Origin: Bradyrhizobium diazoefficiens
GTDB lineage: Bacteria > Pseudomonadota > Alphaproteobacteria > Rhizobiales > Xanthobacteraceae
Direction: 5' to 3'
Assembly: GCF_018131185.1 (NCBI RefSeq)
Contig: NZ_JAFCJE010000002.1
Coordinates: forward strand, 248,001-312,000
Length of the DNA stretch: 64,000 nt
This document shows, piece by piece, positions 25,189-34,275 of this stretch. The notes under the pieces were generated by a model. It had not been told where the DNA came from. It did not search any database and saw only the letters and a list, made by a program, of their open reading frames with translations. Numbering within the stretch: position 1 is the first letter of the stretch; each line of letters starts with the position of its first letter. The translations under genes and the position numbers were made by a program.

Positions 25189-27375
25189 TTACGCAAAGGT
25201 GATGTTCTGGTCGCGCAGCGGCACCGAACGGACGCGCTTGCCAGTCGCGGCGAAGTAGGCGTTGAGCACGGCCGGCGCGGCAACGCCGATGGTCGGCTCG
25301 CCGACGCCGCCCCAGAACCCGCCGCTCGGCACCATCACCGATTCCACCTTCGGCATCTCGTTGATGCGCATCGAGTTGTAGGTGTCGAAGTTGGTCTGCT
25401 CGATCTTGCCGTCCTTGACGGTGCAGCCGCCATAGAACAGCGCAGAGAGGCCATAGACGAAGGAGCCCGCGATCTGCCGCTCGACCTGCGCCGGATTGAC
25501 GATGTAGCCGGGGTCGGTGGAGGCGACGATGCGATGCACCTTGATCTTGCTGCCGTCCGTCACCGAGATTTCGGCGGCGCCGGCGACATAACTGCCATAG
25601 CCCATGACCTGGGCAATGCCACGGTAGATGCCCTGCGGTGCTGGCGTGGTCCAGCCGATCTTCTCGGCGACCGCATTGAGCACCGCCAGATGCTTGGGAT
25701 GATTGCCCATCAGCTTGCGGCGGAATTCGAGCGGGTCCTGGCCTGCGGCCTGGGCCAGTTCGTCCATGAAGCATTCCATGTAGATCGCGTTGTGATTGAC
25801 GTTGACGCCGCGCCAGAAGCCCGGAGGAACGTGCGGGTTGCGCATCGCGTGCTCGACTAACAGGTTCGGCACCGAATAGCCGAACGCGGCCTCGCCGGAT
25901 TGGGCGACGCCCTGGAATGCCGCCGGATCCATGCCGTTCTGCAACGCCTCGGGGCGAAGCGAGAACAGGATGGACTGCCCGGACAGCCGGTAGTGCAGCG
26001 CGACCAGGTTGTTGTTGGCGTCGAACGCGCCGGTCATCTTGCACTGGGTGATCGGGTGATAACGGCCGTGCGCCATATCCTCTTCGCGCGACCACAACAG
26101 CTTGATCGGCGTGCCCGGCATCTCTTTGGCGATCAGGACCGCCTGACGGACATAGTCGGTCTGGCCGCGCCGGCCGAAGCCGCCGCCGAGCATCACCTTG
26201 TGCACGTCGCACTTCTCGGCCGGCAGGCCGGACGCCTCCAGCACCGCAGCAAACGCCGCCTCACCATTCTGCGTGCCGCACCAGACCTCGCATCTGTCCG
26301 CGGTGTAGAGCGCGGTGGCGTTCATCGGCTCCATGGTGGCGTGGTTCTGGTAGGGATAGGAATAGACGGCCTCGACCTTCTTGGCGGCGCCGGCAATTGC
26401 CGCCTTGGCATCACCGTTCTTGTTGCCGACATAGGCCGGCTGCTTGTCATCGAGGCCTTCGGCCAGCCACTTCGCAATCGACTCGCTGGAAACCTTTGCG
26501 TTGTCGCCTTCGTCCCAGACGATCGGCAGCGCCTCCAGCGCGGTCTTGGCGTGCCACCAGGTGTCGGCAACGACCGCGACGGCGGTATCGCCGACCTTGA
26601 CGACCTTCTTGACGCCTTTCATGCTTGCGATCTTGGCTTCGTCGAAGCTCTTCAACTTGCCGCCGAAGACGGGGCAGTCCTTGATCGCGGCATTCAGCAT
26701 GCCCGGCAGCTTGACGTCGGCGCCGTAGATCATGGCGCCGGTGGTCTTGTCGACGGTGTCGAGCCGCTTCACGCCCTTGCCGATCAGCTGCCAGTCCTTC
26801 GGATCCTTCAGCTTGACCTCGGCCGGCGGCGTCAGCTTCGCCGCAGCCTCGGCGACCTTGCCGTAAGTCGTGGTCCTGCCCGATGGCGTATGGGTGATGA
26901 CGCTGTTGGCAGCCTTGCATTCGGAGACCGGCACCTTCCATGCGTCGGCGGCGGCCTGGATCAGCATCACGCGCGCGGTGGCGCCACCCTTGCGGACATA
27001 GTCCTGCGAGGAGCGGATGCCACGGCTGCCGCCGGTCGAGAAATCGCCCCAAACGCGCTTGCGCGCGACGCTCTGGCCGGGCGTCGGATATTCAGTCGTG
27101 ACCTTGGTCCAGTCGCATTCGAGTTCCTCGGCGACGAGTTGGGCGAGGCCTGTCAGTGAGCCCTGGCCCATTTCGGAGCGGGCGATGCGAATCACGACGG
27201 TGTCATCGGGCCTGACCACGACCCAGGCCCCGATCTCGGGCGAGCCGTCGGCGGCGCGGACCACGGCGGGGCCGCCGAAGGGAATGTCGAGGCCGATGGC
27301 CAGGCCGGCGCCGACTGCGGCCGTGCCGATGACGAAGGCGCGGCGGTTGAGCCGCGGCGAAACATGCTTGTTCAT
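25189..27375 (-). CDS. Xanthine dehydrogenase-family molybdopterin-binding subunit (isoquinoline 1-oxidoreductase/aldehyde oxidase type)
   Basis: Large catalytic subunit of 728 aa. It begins with a twin-arginine signal (LNRRAFVIGTAAVGAGLAIG), indicating a periplasmic enzyme. Pterin-binding segments GGGFGRRGQTDYV and GFWRGVNVNHNAIY are present. The catalytic Glu is in GGVGEPTIGVAAPAVLNAY. Relatives hydroxylate N-heterocycles or oxidise aldehydes, with electrons leaving through the 2Fe-2S subunit. The start at 27375 lies 11 bp after the 2Fe-2S gene. Being upstream of fccB–soxXYZA in one apparent transcript is unusual. Confidence 0.92.
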   Translation of the reverse strand: MNKHVSPRLNRRAFVIGTAAVGAGLAIGLDIPFGGPAVVRAADGSPEIGAWVVVRPDDTVVIRIARSEMGQGSLTGLAQLVAEELECDWTKVTTEYPTPGQSVARKRVWGDFSTGGSRGIRSSQDYVRKGGATARVMLIQAAADAWKVPVSECKAANSVITHTPSGRTTTYGKVAEAAAKLTPPAEVKLKDPKDWQLIGKGVKRLDTVDKTTGAMIYGADVKLPGMLNAAIKDCPVFGGKLKSFDEAKIASMKGVKKVVKVGDTAVAVVADTWWHAKTALEALPIVWDEGDNAKVSSESIAKWLAEGLDDKQPAYVGNKNGDAKAAIAGAAKKVEAVYSYPYQNHATMEPMNATALYTADRCEVWCGTQNGEAAFAAVLEASGLPAEKCDVHKVMLGGGFGRRGQTDYVRQAVLIAKEMPGTPIKLLWSREEDMAHGRYHPITQCKMTGAFDANNNLVALHYRLSGQSILFSLRPEALQNGMDPAAFQGVAQSGEAAFGYSVPNLLVEHAMRNPHVPPGFWRGVNVNHNAIYMECFMDELAQAAGQDPLEFRRKLMGNHPKHLAVLNAVAEKIGWTTPAPQGIYRGIAQVMGYGSYVAGAAEISVTDGSKIKVHRIVASTDPGYIVNPAQVERQIAGSFVYGLSALFYGGCTVKDGKIEQTNFDTYNSMRINEMPKVESVMVPSGGFWGGVGEPTIGVAAPAVLNAYFAATGKRVRSVPLRDQNITFA

Positions 27376-27386
27376 GTGGGATTTCC

Positions 27387-27836
27387 TTACGCGCTTGCGA
27401 TCGTGTGGATCGCTTCGCGCACCTGCGCGAAGGTGCCGCAGCGGCAGATATTGGTGATGGCCTCGTCGATGTCGGCATCGGTCGGCTTCGGCTTTTCGCT
27501 CAGCAGCGCTGCCACCGCCATGATCATGCCGCTCTGGCAATAACCGCATTGCGGCACGTCCTGGGCGATCCAGGCTTCCTGCACCTTGTGCAGGGAATCG
27601 CCCGAGGCGAGCCCTTCGATCGTGGTGATCTTCTTGTCTGCGGCCTCGCTGACCGATACGCCGCAGGAACGCATTGCCACGCCGTCGATGTGAACAGTGC
27701 AGGCGCCGCATTGTGCGATGCCGCAGCCATATTTAGTGCCGGTCAGGCCGGCATTCTCGCGAATCGCCCAGAGCAGCGGCGTATCCGGCTCGACGTCGAG
27801 GGTGAAGGTTTTTCCGTTGATTGTTAGATTTGCCAT
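27387..27836 (-). CDS. (2Fe-2S)-binding subunit of the molybdenum hydroxylase
   Basis: A 149-aa protein with a plant-type ferredoxin cluster (CGIAQCGAC plus a later Cys) and a second helical cluster ([10 protein letters not shown] … CRCG). This matches the small subunit of two-component Mo hydroxylases. It has no export signal and would travel with the Tat-targeted large subunit. The start MANLTING at 27836 is preferred; a longer frame adds 25 unconserved residues. It is the first gene of the minus-strand operon ending at soxA. Confidence 0.94.
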   Translation of the reverse strand: MANLTINGKTFTLDVEPDTPLLWAIRENAGLTGTKYGCGIAQCGACTVHIDGVAMRSCGVSVSEAADKKITTIEGLASGDSLHKVQEAWIAQDVPQCGYCQSGMIMAVAALLSEKPKPTDADIDEAITNICRCGTFAQVREAIHTIASA

Positions 27837-28138
27837 CGCAAGTCCCCTGATTGGCCCAATCCACCGATTGAACTCAGGGCGCACTTTGTCCGGCCAACTG
27901 GAACCGTTCAAATCAACAGTCCGAGGGTTGGCCGGCGAAGATTGTCGCGGCCGCGAGAGGATTTTGGATCGGATGGCGTCGCATGCTGCCGGAAATTGCG
28001 GCTGGCGGCGACCCCCCTCCCTGAACGCCGATCATGCGGCTTGGCGCGACGGTTCCGACAGGCGACAGTTTGTCCCTTTTGCCGGGGTGCAAGATCTGGG
28101 CGCTTTGGTACACTAGGGCTGACGCCAAAAGGAGTTCC
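27837..28138. other. Divergent intergenic region (Mo hydroxylase/sox operon versus radical SAM gene)
   Basis: 302 bp that must hold the promoters of both units. A weak −10-like TACACT lies 28109–28114, and an AAGGAG ribosome site precedes the radical SAM gene. I see no FixK box, EcfG site or sigma-54 site. Confidence 0.5.
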
Positions 28139-29740
28139 ATGAAGGTGCCGACCCCCTGCAACGTGCTGATGCTCTATCCGCTGTTCTCAGCAGAGTCCTT
28201 CTGGACCTTCGGTGAATCCTGCAAAGTGTTGGGCGTGAAGCGCCCTGCGGCCCCTTTGGGCCTGATCACCGTTGCCGCCATGCTGCCCGAGAGCTGGACG
28301 GTCCGGTTGATCGACTGCAACACGGCCTCCTTCGGCGACGAAGATATCGCCTGGGCCGACGTCGTCTTCACCGGCGGAATGATGCCGCAGCAAGCCGATA
28401 CGCTGCGTCTGATCGAGCTCTGCCGCGCGGCCGGCAAGCCGGTGGTCGTCGGCGGTCCCGATCCCACCTCCAGTCCCCACCTCTATGAGCGGGCCGACTT
28501 CCGGGTGCTCGGCGAGGCCGAGAGCGTCATCGACGACTTCATCGCGGCCTGGGAGGGCGGGGCACGCTCCGGCACCTTCACCGCGCCGAAGTTCCAGGCC
28601 GACGTCACCAAGACGCCGGTGCCGCGCTTCGACCTGCTCAAGTTCGAGGACTACCTCTATCTCGGCGTGCAATATTCCCGCGGATGCCCGTTCACCTGCG
28701 AGTTCTGCGACATCATCGAGTTGTACGGACGCGTTCCGCGCACCAAGACGGTCGAGCAGATGTTCGTGGAGCTCGAGACGCTTTACAAGATGGGCTATCG
28801 CGGCCATCTCGACTTCGTCGACGACAATTTCATCGGCAACAAGAAGTCGTTGCGGCAATTCCTGCCCAAGCTTGCCGAATGGCAGCGCACCCACGGCTAT
28901 CCGTTCGAATTATCGACCGAAGCCTCGGTCAATCTGGCCGATGATCCCGAGCTATTGGAGTTGATGGGGGCGGCGAATTTCTTCGCCATCTTCGTCGGCA
29001 TCGAGAGTCCGGATCCGGCGACGCTGATCGCGATGCGCAAGAAGCAGAACACGCGGCGCAACATTGCCGAGAGCATCCACAAGATCTACGCCGCCGGCAT
29101 GCTCGTCACCGCGGGCTTCATCGTCGGATTCGACAATGAGAAAGTCTCGATGGCGGACGCCATGATCGACTTCATCGAAGAGGCGGCGATCCCCGTCAGC
29201 ATGGTCGGCCTGCTCTATGCCCTGCCGAACACGCAGCTGACGCGCCGACTGGAGCGCGAAGGCCGGCTGCATCCGGGCCACGATGTGGCGCCGACAATTG
29301 GCGCGGATCAGTGCACGGCCGGGATCAACTTCGATCCAGTGCGCCCACTGCGCGACATCCTGACGGACTACAAGCGGGTGCTGGAGCACGTCTACAGCCC
29401 GGTGGCCTATGCAGGACGGGTCGATCGCCTGATGACGCTGCTCGACCGGTCCAGGCAGCGTCACGAGCTCGCCGAAGGCGATATCCGCGCCAAGATCGGT
29501 GCGATGGAGACGGTGCACAAGGTGGTCACCGCCCTGCCCGAGGCGCGTGCACCGCTGTGGCAGACCTTCATGAACTGCGCCAAGCGCGACACGACATCCG
29601 CGCGCATTGCCGTGCAGATGATCGCCGCCTACGCCCATCTCGGACCGTTCTCGCGCAAGGTCATCGCTGCCATCGATGAGCGCCTGGCGGCGCTGGACGA
29701 CGAAACCGCGCCGGTGACGGTCGATGTGACGGCGGCTTGA
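28139..29740 (+). CDS. B12-binding-domain radical SAM protein with DUF4070, hopanoid C2-methylase-like
   Basis: A 533-aa enzyme. Residues about 1–150 form a cobalamin-binding-like domain (NVLMLYPLFSAESFWTFG … VVVGGPDPTSSPHLYERADF). The radical SAM motif CxxxCxxC is RGCPFTCEFCDI, followed by a DUF4070-type C-terminus. HpnP, which methylates hopanoids at C2, has the same domain order and segments such as DDNFIGN and FCDI–LYGR. This protein differs in its N-terminus (KRPAAPLGLITVAAMLPESW), so it looks like a paralogue, perhaps a methylase of another lipid or pigment. It has a clear ribosome site and is monocistronic. Confidence 0.85.
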   Translation: MKVPTPCNVLMLYPLFSAESFWTFGESCKVLGVKRPAAPLGLITVAAMLPESWTVRLIDCNTASFGDEDIAWADVVFTGGMMPQQADTLRLIELCRAAGKPVVVGGPDPTSSPHLYERADFRVLGEAESVIDDFIAAWEGGARSGTFTAPKFQADVTKTPVPRFDLLKFEDYLYLGVQYSRGCPFTCEFCDIIELYGRVPRTKTVEQMFVELETLYKMGYRGHLDFVDDNFIGNKKSLRQFLPKLAEWQRTHGYPFELSTEASVNLADDPELLELMGAANFFAIFVGIESPDPATLIAMRKKQNTRRNIAESIHKIYAAGMLVTAGFIVGFDNEKVSMADAMIDFIEEAAIPVSMVGLLYALPNTQLTRRLEREGRLHPGHDVAPTIGADQCTAGINFDPVRPLRDILTDYKRVLEHVYSPVAYAGRVDRLMTLLDRSRQRHELAEGDIRAKIGAMETVHKVVTALPEARAPLWQTFMNCAKRDTTSARIAVQMIAAYAHLGPFSRKVIAAIDERLAALDDETAPVTVDVTAA

Positions 29741-29756
29741 TACCTGGCTCGAGAGC

Positions 29757-31184
29757 TTACTTCACCGCCAGCCGCAAAAAGCTCATCACGCTGCCGAGCG
29801 CGGCAAAGCCCGCGCCGAGGGCCAGCGCCAATGTCGCGCCCTCGTGGCCCGCGAGCGCGAAACAGGCCGCCGCGAGCGCGGCGCCCGTGGTCTGCCCGGT
29901 CAAGCGCGCGGTGGCGACGATGCCGGAGGCGCTGCCGCTGCGATGGGGCGGCGCGCTTCCCATCACCGCCTTCATGTTCGGCGCCTGGAAGAAGCCGAAT
30001 CCCATGCCGCAGATCATCATTCGCCAGATGATGTCGAGGATGGCGGGATTGGCCGGCAGCATCGCGAGCAGCGCCATGCCGAGGCCGAGCAGCACGAGCC
30101 CGATGCCGCCGAGCAGGCCGACTGCGTGGCGATCGGACAGGCGTCCGGCGATCGGCGCCATGATGGCGACCACCAGCGGCCACGGCGTCATGAAGAAGCC
30201 GGTCTCGACCTGGGAGCGGCCAAGCACGTCCTCGAAATAGAACGGCAGCGAGACGAAGGCGAGACCCTGCACCGCGAAGGAGCACACCGCCGTCGCCGCC
30301 GACAGCGCGAACATCGGCCGGCTGAACAGATCGATCGGCAGCATCGGCGCGGGATGGTCGGCATGGCGGCGCGTCAGGATGATTCCGAGCACGAGTGCCG
30401 TGACCAGCTCGAAGCCCACGACCACCGGCGACAGATTATGCGCGGCGCTGCCGATGCCGGTGATGAACAGGCCGAGGCAGGCCGAGGCGAGAATCGCGCC
30501 GAGAAAGTCAAAACCGTGATCCGCGCGCGGCGTCTTCGGCAGCATCGCAAAGCCGATGCCAATCGCGACCAGGCCGAACGGGATGTTGACGGCGAACAGC
30601 CACGGCCACGGGCCGAGCGCCAGGATCGCCGAGGCGATCGAGGGTCCGAAGGTGAAGGCGGTCGCGACCACCAGCGCATTGTGGCCGAAGCCGCGGCCCT
30701 GCATCCTTCCGGGATAGACGAAGCGTACCAGCGCCGTGTTGACGCTCATGATGCCGCTCGCCCCCAAGCCCTGCAGGGTGCGCGCGACGAGCAGGCTGTC
30801 CAGCGACCATGCCACCGCGCAGAACAGCGAGGCGATGGTGAACAGGATGAGGCCGCCGAGATAGATGCGCTGGTGCCCAACGATCTCGCCGAGCGCCCCG
30901 AGCGGCAGCAGCGTCGCCACCAACGCGATCTGGTAGACGTTGACCACCCAGACCGACTGCTCCGGCGTGACGTGCAGGTCGGCGGCAATCGCGGGCAGGG
31001 CGATGTTGGCGATCGCGGTGTCGAGCGAGGCCATCGCCAGCGCAGTGAAGATCGCGGCGATCGCCCAGCGCCGCTGCGCGGCCGGGAGGCCATCGGTGCT
31101 GGGAGGATTGGGCTCGCGCGCGGCGGCAGGTAACGTGATTGTCATTTCGTTGGCGCGCTGCTCCGGCGGCGGGACGTTCGGCAT
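29757..31184 (-). CDS. MFS drug-efflux-type transporter (DHA2, 14-TM)
   Basis: A 475-aa inner-membrane carrier of the EmrB/QacA branch. It has the antiporter motif near helix 1 (MASLDTAIANIALPAIAADL), a GALGEIVGHQRIYLGGLI loop in the motif A position, and about 14 hydrophobic segments. The start may be 31184 or 31145 (MTITLPAAA); neither has a strong ribosome site. It converges on the radical SAM gene with only 16 bp between stops. No EmrA-type adaptor lies beside it. Confidence 0.85.
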   Translation of the reverse strand: MPNVPPPEQRANEMTITLPAAAREPNPPSTDGLPAAQRRWAIAAIFTALAMASLDTAIANIALPAIAADLHVTPEQSVWVVNVYQIALVATLLPLGALGEIVGHQRIYLGGLILFTIASLFCAVAWSLDSLLVARTLQGLGASGIMSVNTALVRFVYPGRMQGRGFGHNALVVATAFTFGPSIASAILALGPWPWLFAVNIPFGLVAIGIGFAMLPKTPRADHGFDFLGAILASACLGLFITGIGSAAHNLSPVVVGFELVTALVLGIILTRRHADHPAPMLPIDLFSRPMFALSAATAVCSFAVQGLAFVSLPFYFEDVLGRSQVETGFFMTPWPLVVAIMAPIAGRLSDRHAVGLLGGIGLVLLGLGMALLAMLPANPAILDIIWRMMICGMGFGFFQAPNMKAVMGSAPPHRSGSASGIVATARLTGQTTGAALAAACFALAGHEGATLALALGAGFAALGSVMSFLRLAVK

Positions 31185-31556
31185 GTACTACGGCGGCGCC
31201 GGCTTCCACAGGCGCACGCTTGCATGCTGTGTATGCGCGAAGGTCAGGCGATGCTGCGGCGCTGCGAGTGCAGGGCGAGGCCAAAACAAAAATCGAAAAA
31301 CAACCCCATGCACAGTAGGAGGCCCTTTGATCGATAAAGCATTTTCCCGCCGGGTCGCAACGTCGGGCGCGGTCGCAATCAAATTGACACGTCGGGCAAA
31401 ACACTGGCAGGATTCGAACGTGCCGGCGATCGGCCGGCAGCAGACCGCATGCGCGCCTGCGCGCGCCGTCTCCACCACGCCGACGTTGAGACAGATCAAC
31501 ACTCGACCTGTGCGGCCGCCCGACCTTTCCATCAGCGCATCGTTGGAAGGGGCCAC
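31185..31556. other. Divergent intergenic region (MFS versus Ca2+/H+ exchanger)
   Basis: 372 bp without a supportable gene. A TTGACA at 31384–31389 has only a poor −10 partner (CAGGAT, 18 bp on). GGAAGGGG precedes the exchanger ATG. I see no palindromic repeat family or known operator. Confidence 0.5.
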
Positions 31557-32660
31557 ATGCAGACTCTGCTCAGGGAAATCCGCAATACCCCATTGCTCTG
31601 GATGCTGGCCTTCGTGCCCATCGTGCTGGTAGCCGAGGCGGTGGTGCCGCATTCCCACACGCTGCTGTTCGTGCTCGCGGTGCTGGCCATCGTCCCGCTG
31701 GCGGCGCTACTGAGCCACGCCACCGAGGCGGTCGCCGCCAAGACCGGCGATGCCGTGGGCGGATTGCTCAATGCTACCCTCGGCAATCTGACCGAACTGA
31801 TCATCGCCATTACGGCCCTGCGGGCCGGCCAGTACATGCTGGTGAAGGCCTCGATCGCGGGTGCGATCGTCACCAACGCGGTGTTCATGCTGGGCGCCTG
31901 CCTGCTGCTCGGCGGCCTGCGCTATCACGTGCAGCAATACAACCGCGCCGGTGCGCGGCTTTCGTCCGGCCTGCTGCTCATGGCGACCGTCGCCCTGCTT
32001 GCGCCCTCGGCGGTCGCCGATCTCGACCACCTGCCGCAGGGCGGGGGCACCCTCAACAAGCTCAGCCTTGGCATTTCGGTCCTGCTCATCGTTGCTTACG
32101 GGCTCGGCCTGTTGTTTTCGCTGCGAACGCATAAGGAATTGTTCGCCAGCGCCGGTCACGGCGACGACAACAAGGAGGTGCACTGGCCGATCGGAATAGC
32201 CGTCGGCACGCTGCTGGTCGTCACCGTGCTGGTCGCGCTGGTCAGCGAGATCTTCGTTGAATCGGTGCAGAAGGCGGCGGAAACCTTCGGAATGAGCCCG
32301 GCCTTCGTCGGCTTCATCGTCGTCTCGCTGGTCGGCGCCGCCGCCGAATTCGCGGTGGCCTTCGCCGCGGCCCGCAAGGACCGGCTCGACATGGCCGTCA
32401 GCATCGCGCTCGGCAGCGCCTCGCAGATCGCGCTGTTCGTCGCACCAGCGCTGGTGCTGCTCAGCTATGTCGTGGGGCCGAAGCCGATGGACCTGCAGTT
32501 CTGGCCGGGCGCCGTCACCATGATAATGATCGCGACGGTGACATCGGCCTTCATCACGTCCAGCGGGCGCTCGGCCTGGTTCGTCGGCGCGCTGATGATT
32601 CTCATCTACGCGGTCTTTGCGTTGACGCTGTATGTCGTCCCGCCGGCGGGCCAGGGATGA
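31557..32660 (+). CDS. Calcium/proton exchanger, CaX family
   Basis: A 367-aa antiporter with about 11 helices in two inverted halves. The α-repeats are GGLLNATLGNLTELIIAI and SLVGAAAEFAVAF … SIALGSASQIALF, with acidic residues in each that bind the cation. An acidic/His loop (HGDDNKEVHW) joins the halves. It exports Ca2+ from the cytoplasm using the proton gradient. The start at 31557 follows GGAAGGGG. It is similar to ChaA/CaX of other bacteria. Confidence 0.93.
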   Translation: MQTLLREIRNTPLLWMLAFVPIVLVAEAVVPHSHTLLFVLAVLAIVPLAALLSHATEAVAAKTGDAVGGLLNATLGNLTELIIAITALRAGQYMLVKASIAGAIVTNAVFMLGACLLLGGLRYHVQQYNRAGARLSSGLLLMATVALLAPSAVADLDHLPQGGGTLNKLSLGISVLLIVAYGLGLLFSLRTHKELFASAGHGDDNKEVHWPIGIAVGTLLVVTVLVALVSEIFVESVQKAAETFGMSPAFVGFIVVSLVGAAAEFAVAFAAARKDRLDMAVSIALGSASQIALFVAPALVLLSYVVGPKPMDLQFWPGAVTMIMIATVTSAFITSSGRSAWFVGALMILIYAVFALTLYVVPPAGQG

Positions 32661-32714
32661 TGTTCGCTCGACCGTCATAGGCGAGAGGCGCCGCCCAGCG
32701 ATGACTTCCCGCTT

Positions 32715-32990
32715 TCAGGGCAGGAGGGTCACAACCTGATAGACGATGACGGCGGCGCCCAGACAGCGCCGCCAGGGATTCACGCCGCGGATGATCTCGT
32801 CGGCGCCCCAGATGATGAGCCCGCCTTTCACGATGATCGTCAGGCCGAGGCTGGCCTTGCCCGCGGACGGCCAGATCCAAAGCAGAACTGCCGCGAAGAT
32901 CACGGTCCAAAGAACGAGGTTGGGCCACTGAGCGATGGTGATCGCGCCGGTTTCGCGGTTACGGAAGAGGCAATCGAACAGGCGCCGCAC
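32715..32990 (-). CDS. Small two-helix membrane protein, function unknown
   Basis: A 91-aa protein starting at a GTG 12 bp after the stop of the FMN-binding stress protein. Hydrophobic segments are WPNLVLWTVIFAAVLLWIW and LGLTIIVKGGLIIWGADEII. It is probably translated from the same EcfG-type transcript. A CTG at 33005 overlapping the upstream stop is an alternative start. No domain is recognised. Confidence 0.65.
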   Translation of the reverse strand: MRRLFDCLFRNRETGAITIAQWPNLVLWTVIFAAVLLWIWPSAGKASLGLTIIVKGGLIIWGADEIIRGVNPWRRCLGAAVIVYQVVTLLP

Positions 32991-33001
32991 GACCCAGCCG
33001 A

Positions 33002-33433
33002 TCAGAGCGCGACCTCGCCTTCTTCGCGGCCCTTCCAGTAGGTCACGCGGTTGGCCTTCACCTTGATCAGAACGATGCTTGGCGTATCGATGCCGCGGTC
33101 GAACCACTTGTCGAGATCGCTGGTCCAGTGCTGCTGGAAGGCCGCCTTGTCCCGGATCAGTTCCGCAGTCCCTTCGATGGCGACGTAGATACCCTCAGAG
33201 AAAAGGCCAGCTTCCGAGGAGAATCCGAGCGCTACCTTGGGATTTCGTTGGATGTCCGATACCGTTCGCGCCTGTTCGTAGGTGAAGTAGTACGAGGTGC
33301 CGTCGTAGGCGACGTCGCCGTTGTTGCTCATGGGACGGTTGGCAATCTCGCCATTCTCGGTATGGGTCGACAAAATGGCGATGTCGATGCCGGCCATCGC
33401 CTTTGCGATCTCAGCGCGCGATGTCTTTGGCAT
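33002..33433 (-). CDS. Pyridoxamine 5'-phosphate oxidase-like FMN-binding protein (general stress protein 26 type)
   Basis: A 143-aa split-barrel protein (IAILSTHTENGEIANRPMS, YYFTYEQARTVSDIQRNPKVALGF). This matches the general-stress FMN-binding group rather than true PdxH. GGAGGAAAG precedes the ATG at 33433, and an EcfG-type promoter lies 26 bp further upstream, which agrees with a stress role. The substrate is unknown; relatives bind FMN, FAD or F420. Confidence 0.88.
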   Translation of the reverse strand: MPKTSRAEIAKAMAGIDIAILSTHTENGEIANRPMSNNGDVAYDGTSYYFTYEQARTVSDIQRNPKVALGFSSEAGLFSEGIYVAIEGTAELIRDKAAFQQHWTSDLDKWFDRGIDTPSIVLIKVKANRVTYWKGREEGEVAL

Positions 33434-33458
33434 GAACTTTCCTCCAGTGAGTGGAGGC

Positions 33459-33483
33459 AACGACTGGATTGGGCCCATGTTCC
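33459..33483 (-). promoter_or_regulatory. EcfG-type promoter of the FMN-binding stress protein
   Basis: On the minus strand: GGAAC, sixteen bases, CGTT, a perfect match to the EcfG consensus. The predicted transcript start near 33453 leaves about 20 nt, including the ribosome site, before the ATG at 33433. Confidence 0.7.
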
Positions 33484-33531
33484 CTGAAGCTGAGGACGAA
33501 GTCCGCGCCGCCGAACGCATCGCATGAACTC

Positions 33532-34275
33532 CTAGAACTGATACCTCCGCAGGCCGCCATCCACCGGGATCACCGTGCCCGTGATGTACCGTGCCACCGG
33601 CGAGGCCAGAAACACCGCGAGGGCGGCCAGATCTTCCGGCTCGCCCCAATAGCCGACCGGGATCTCCTCCTCGGCAAAGCGCTCCCGATAATCCGGAGGG
33701 TAATTGCGGCGGATCTGCTCGCTCATGATGCGGCCGGGCGGGATGCAATTGATGGTGATGCCGTGCTTGCCGATCTCGCGTGACAGACCCTTGGCCCAGG
33801 CGTGTACGGCGGCTTTGGCGGCGAAGGCGGCGTTGAGGCCCTCCGGCTCGGACTTGCCGGTGATGTTGACTATGCGGCCCCATTTGCGCGCGATCATCTG
33901 CGGCAGCAGCGCATGGGCGATCCGGCGGTAGCTGGTGAAGTTGAGCGCGATCGCCTCGTCCCATTTGCCGTCGGGCGCATCGACGGGCAGGGGACGGCTG
34001 CCGCCGGCATTGTTGACGAGGATGTCGACATGGCCGAACTCCTTGAGCGCGAACGTTGCGATGGTCTCGGCGGCGTCCTTGGCCATCACGTCCTGCGCGA
34101 ACGGGACGATCAAGCCGCCGCCGACCTCTTTCACCAGCTCGGCAAGCAGATCGGCGCGGCGCGCCACGCCGACGACACGCACGCCTTCGGCGGCGAGGCC
34201 CTTGGCGATGGCGCGGCCGATGCCGATGCTCGCGCCGGTGACGACAGCGGTTTTCGATTTGAGCCCGAGGTCCAT
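33532..34275 (-). CDS. SDR-family protein lacking the catalytic Ser–Tyr
   Basis: A 247-aa Rossmann protein with TGASIGIGRAIA and NNAG motifs and a classical end (ITGTVIPVDGG). The active-site region reads NITGKSEPEGLNAAFAAKAAV. The Lys of YxxxK is present, but its Tyr is Ala, the catalytic Ser position is not Ser, and the loop is about three residues shorter than in FabG. It may bind NAD(P) without ordinary reductase chemistry, or use another mechanism. It is divergent from tam. Confidence 0.85.
   Translation of the reverse strand: MDLGLKSKTAVVTGASIGIGRAIAKGLAAEGVRVVGVARRADLLAELVKEVGGGLIVPFAQDVMAKDAAETIATFALKEFGHVDILVNNAGGSRPLPVDAPDGKWDEAIALNFTSYRRIAHALLPQMIARKWGRIVNITGKSEPEGLNAAFAAKAAVHAWAKGLSREIGKHGITINCIPPGRIMSEQIRRNYPPDYRERFAEEEIPVGYWGEPEDLAALAVFLASPVARYITGTVIPVDGGLRRYQF

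Noticed and set aside
27900..27925. GGAAC near 27900 as another EcfG promoter
   Set aside because: No CGTT or TGTT follows at 16–17 bp on the plus strand.
31384..31413. TTGACA with a −10 partner before the Ca2+/H+ exchanger
   Set aside because: The best −10 (CAGGAT) matches only half of the consensus, and spacing is long. It is too weak to list as a promoter.
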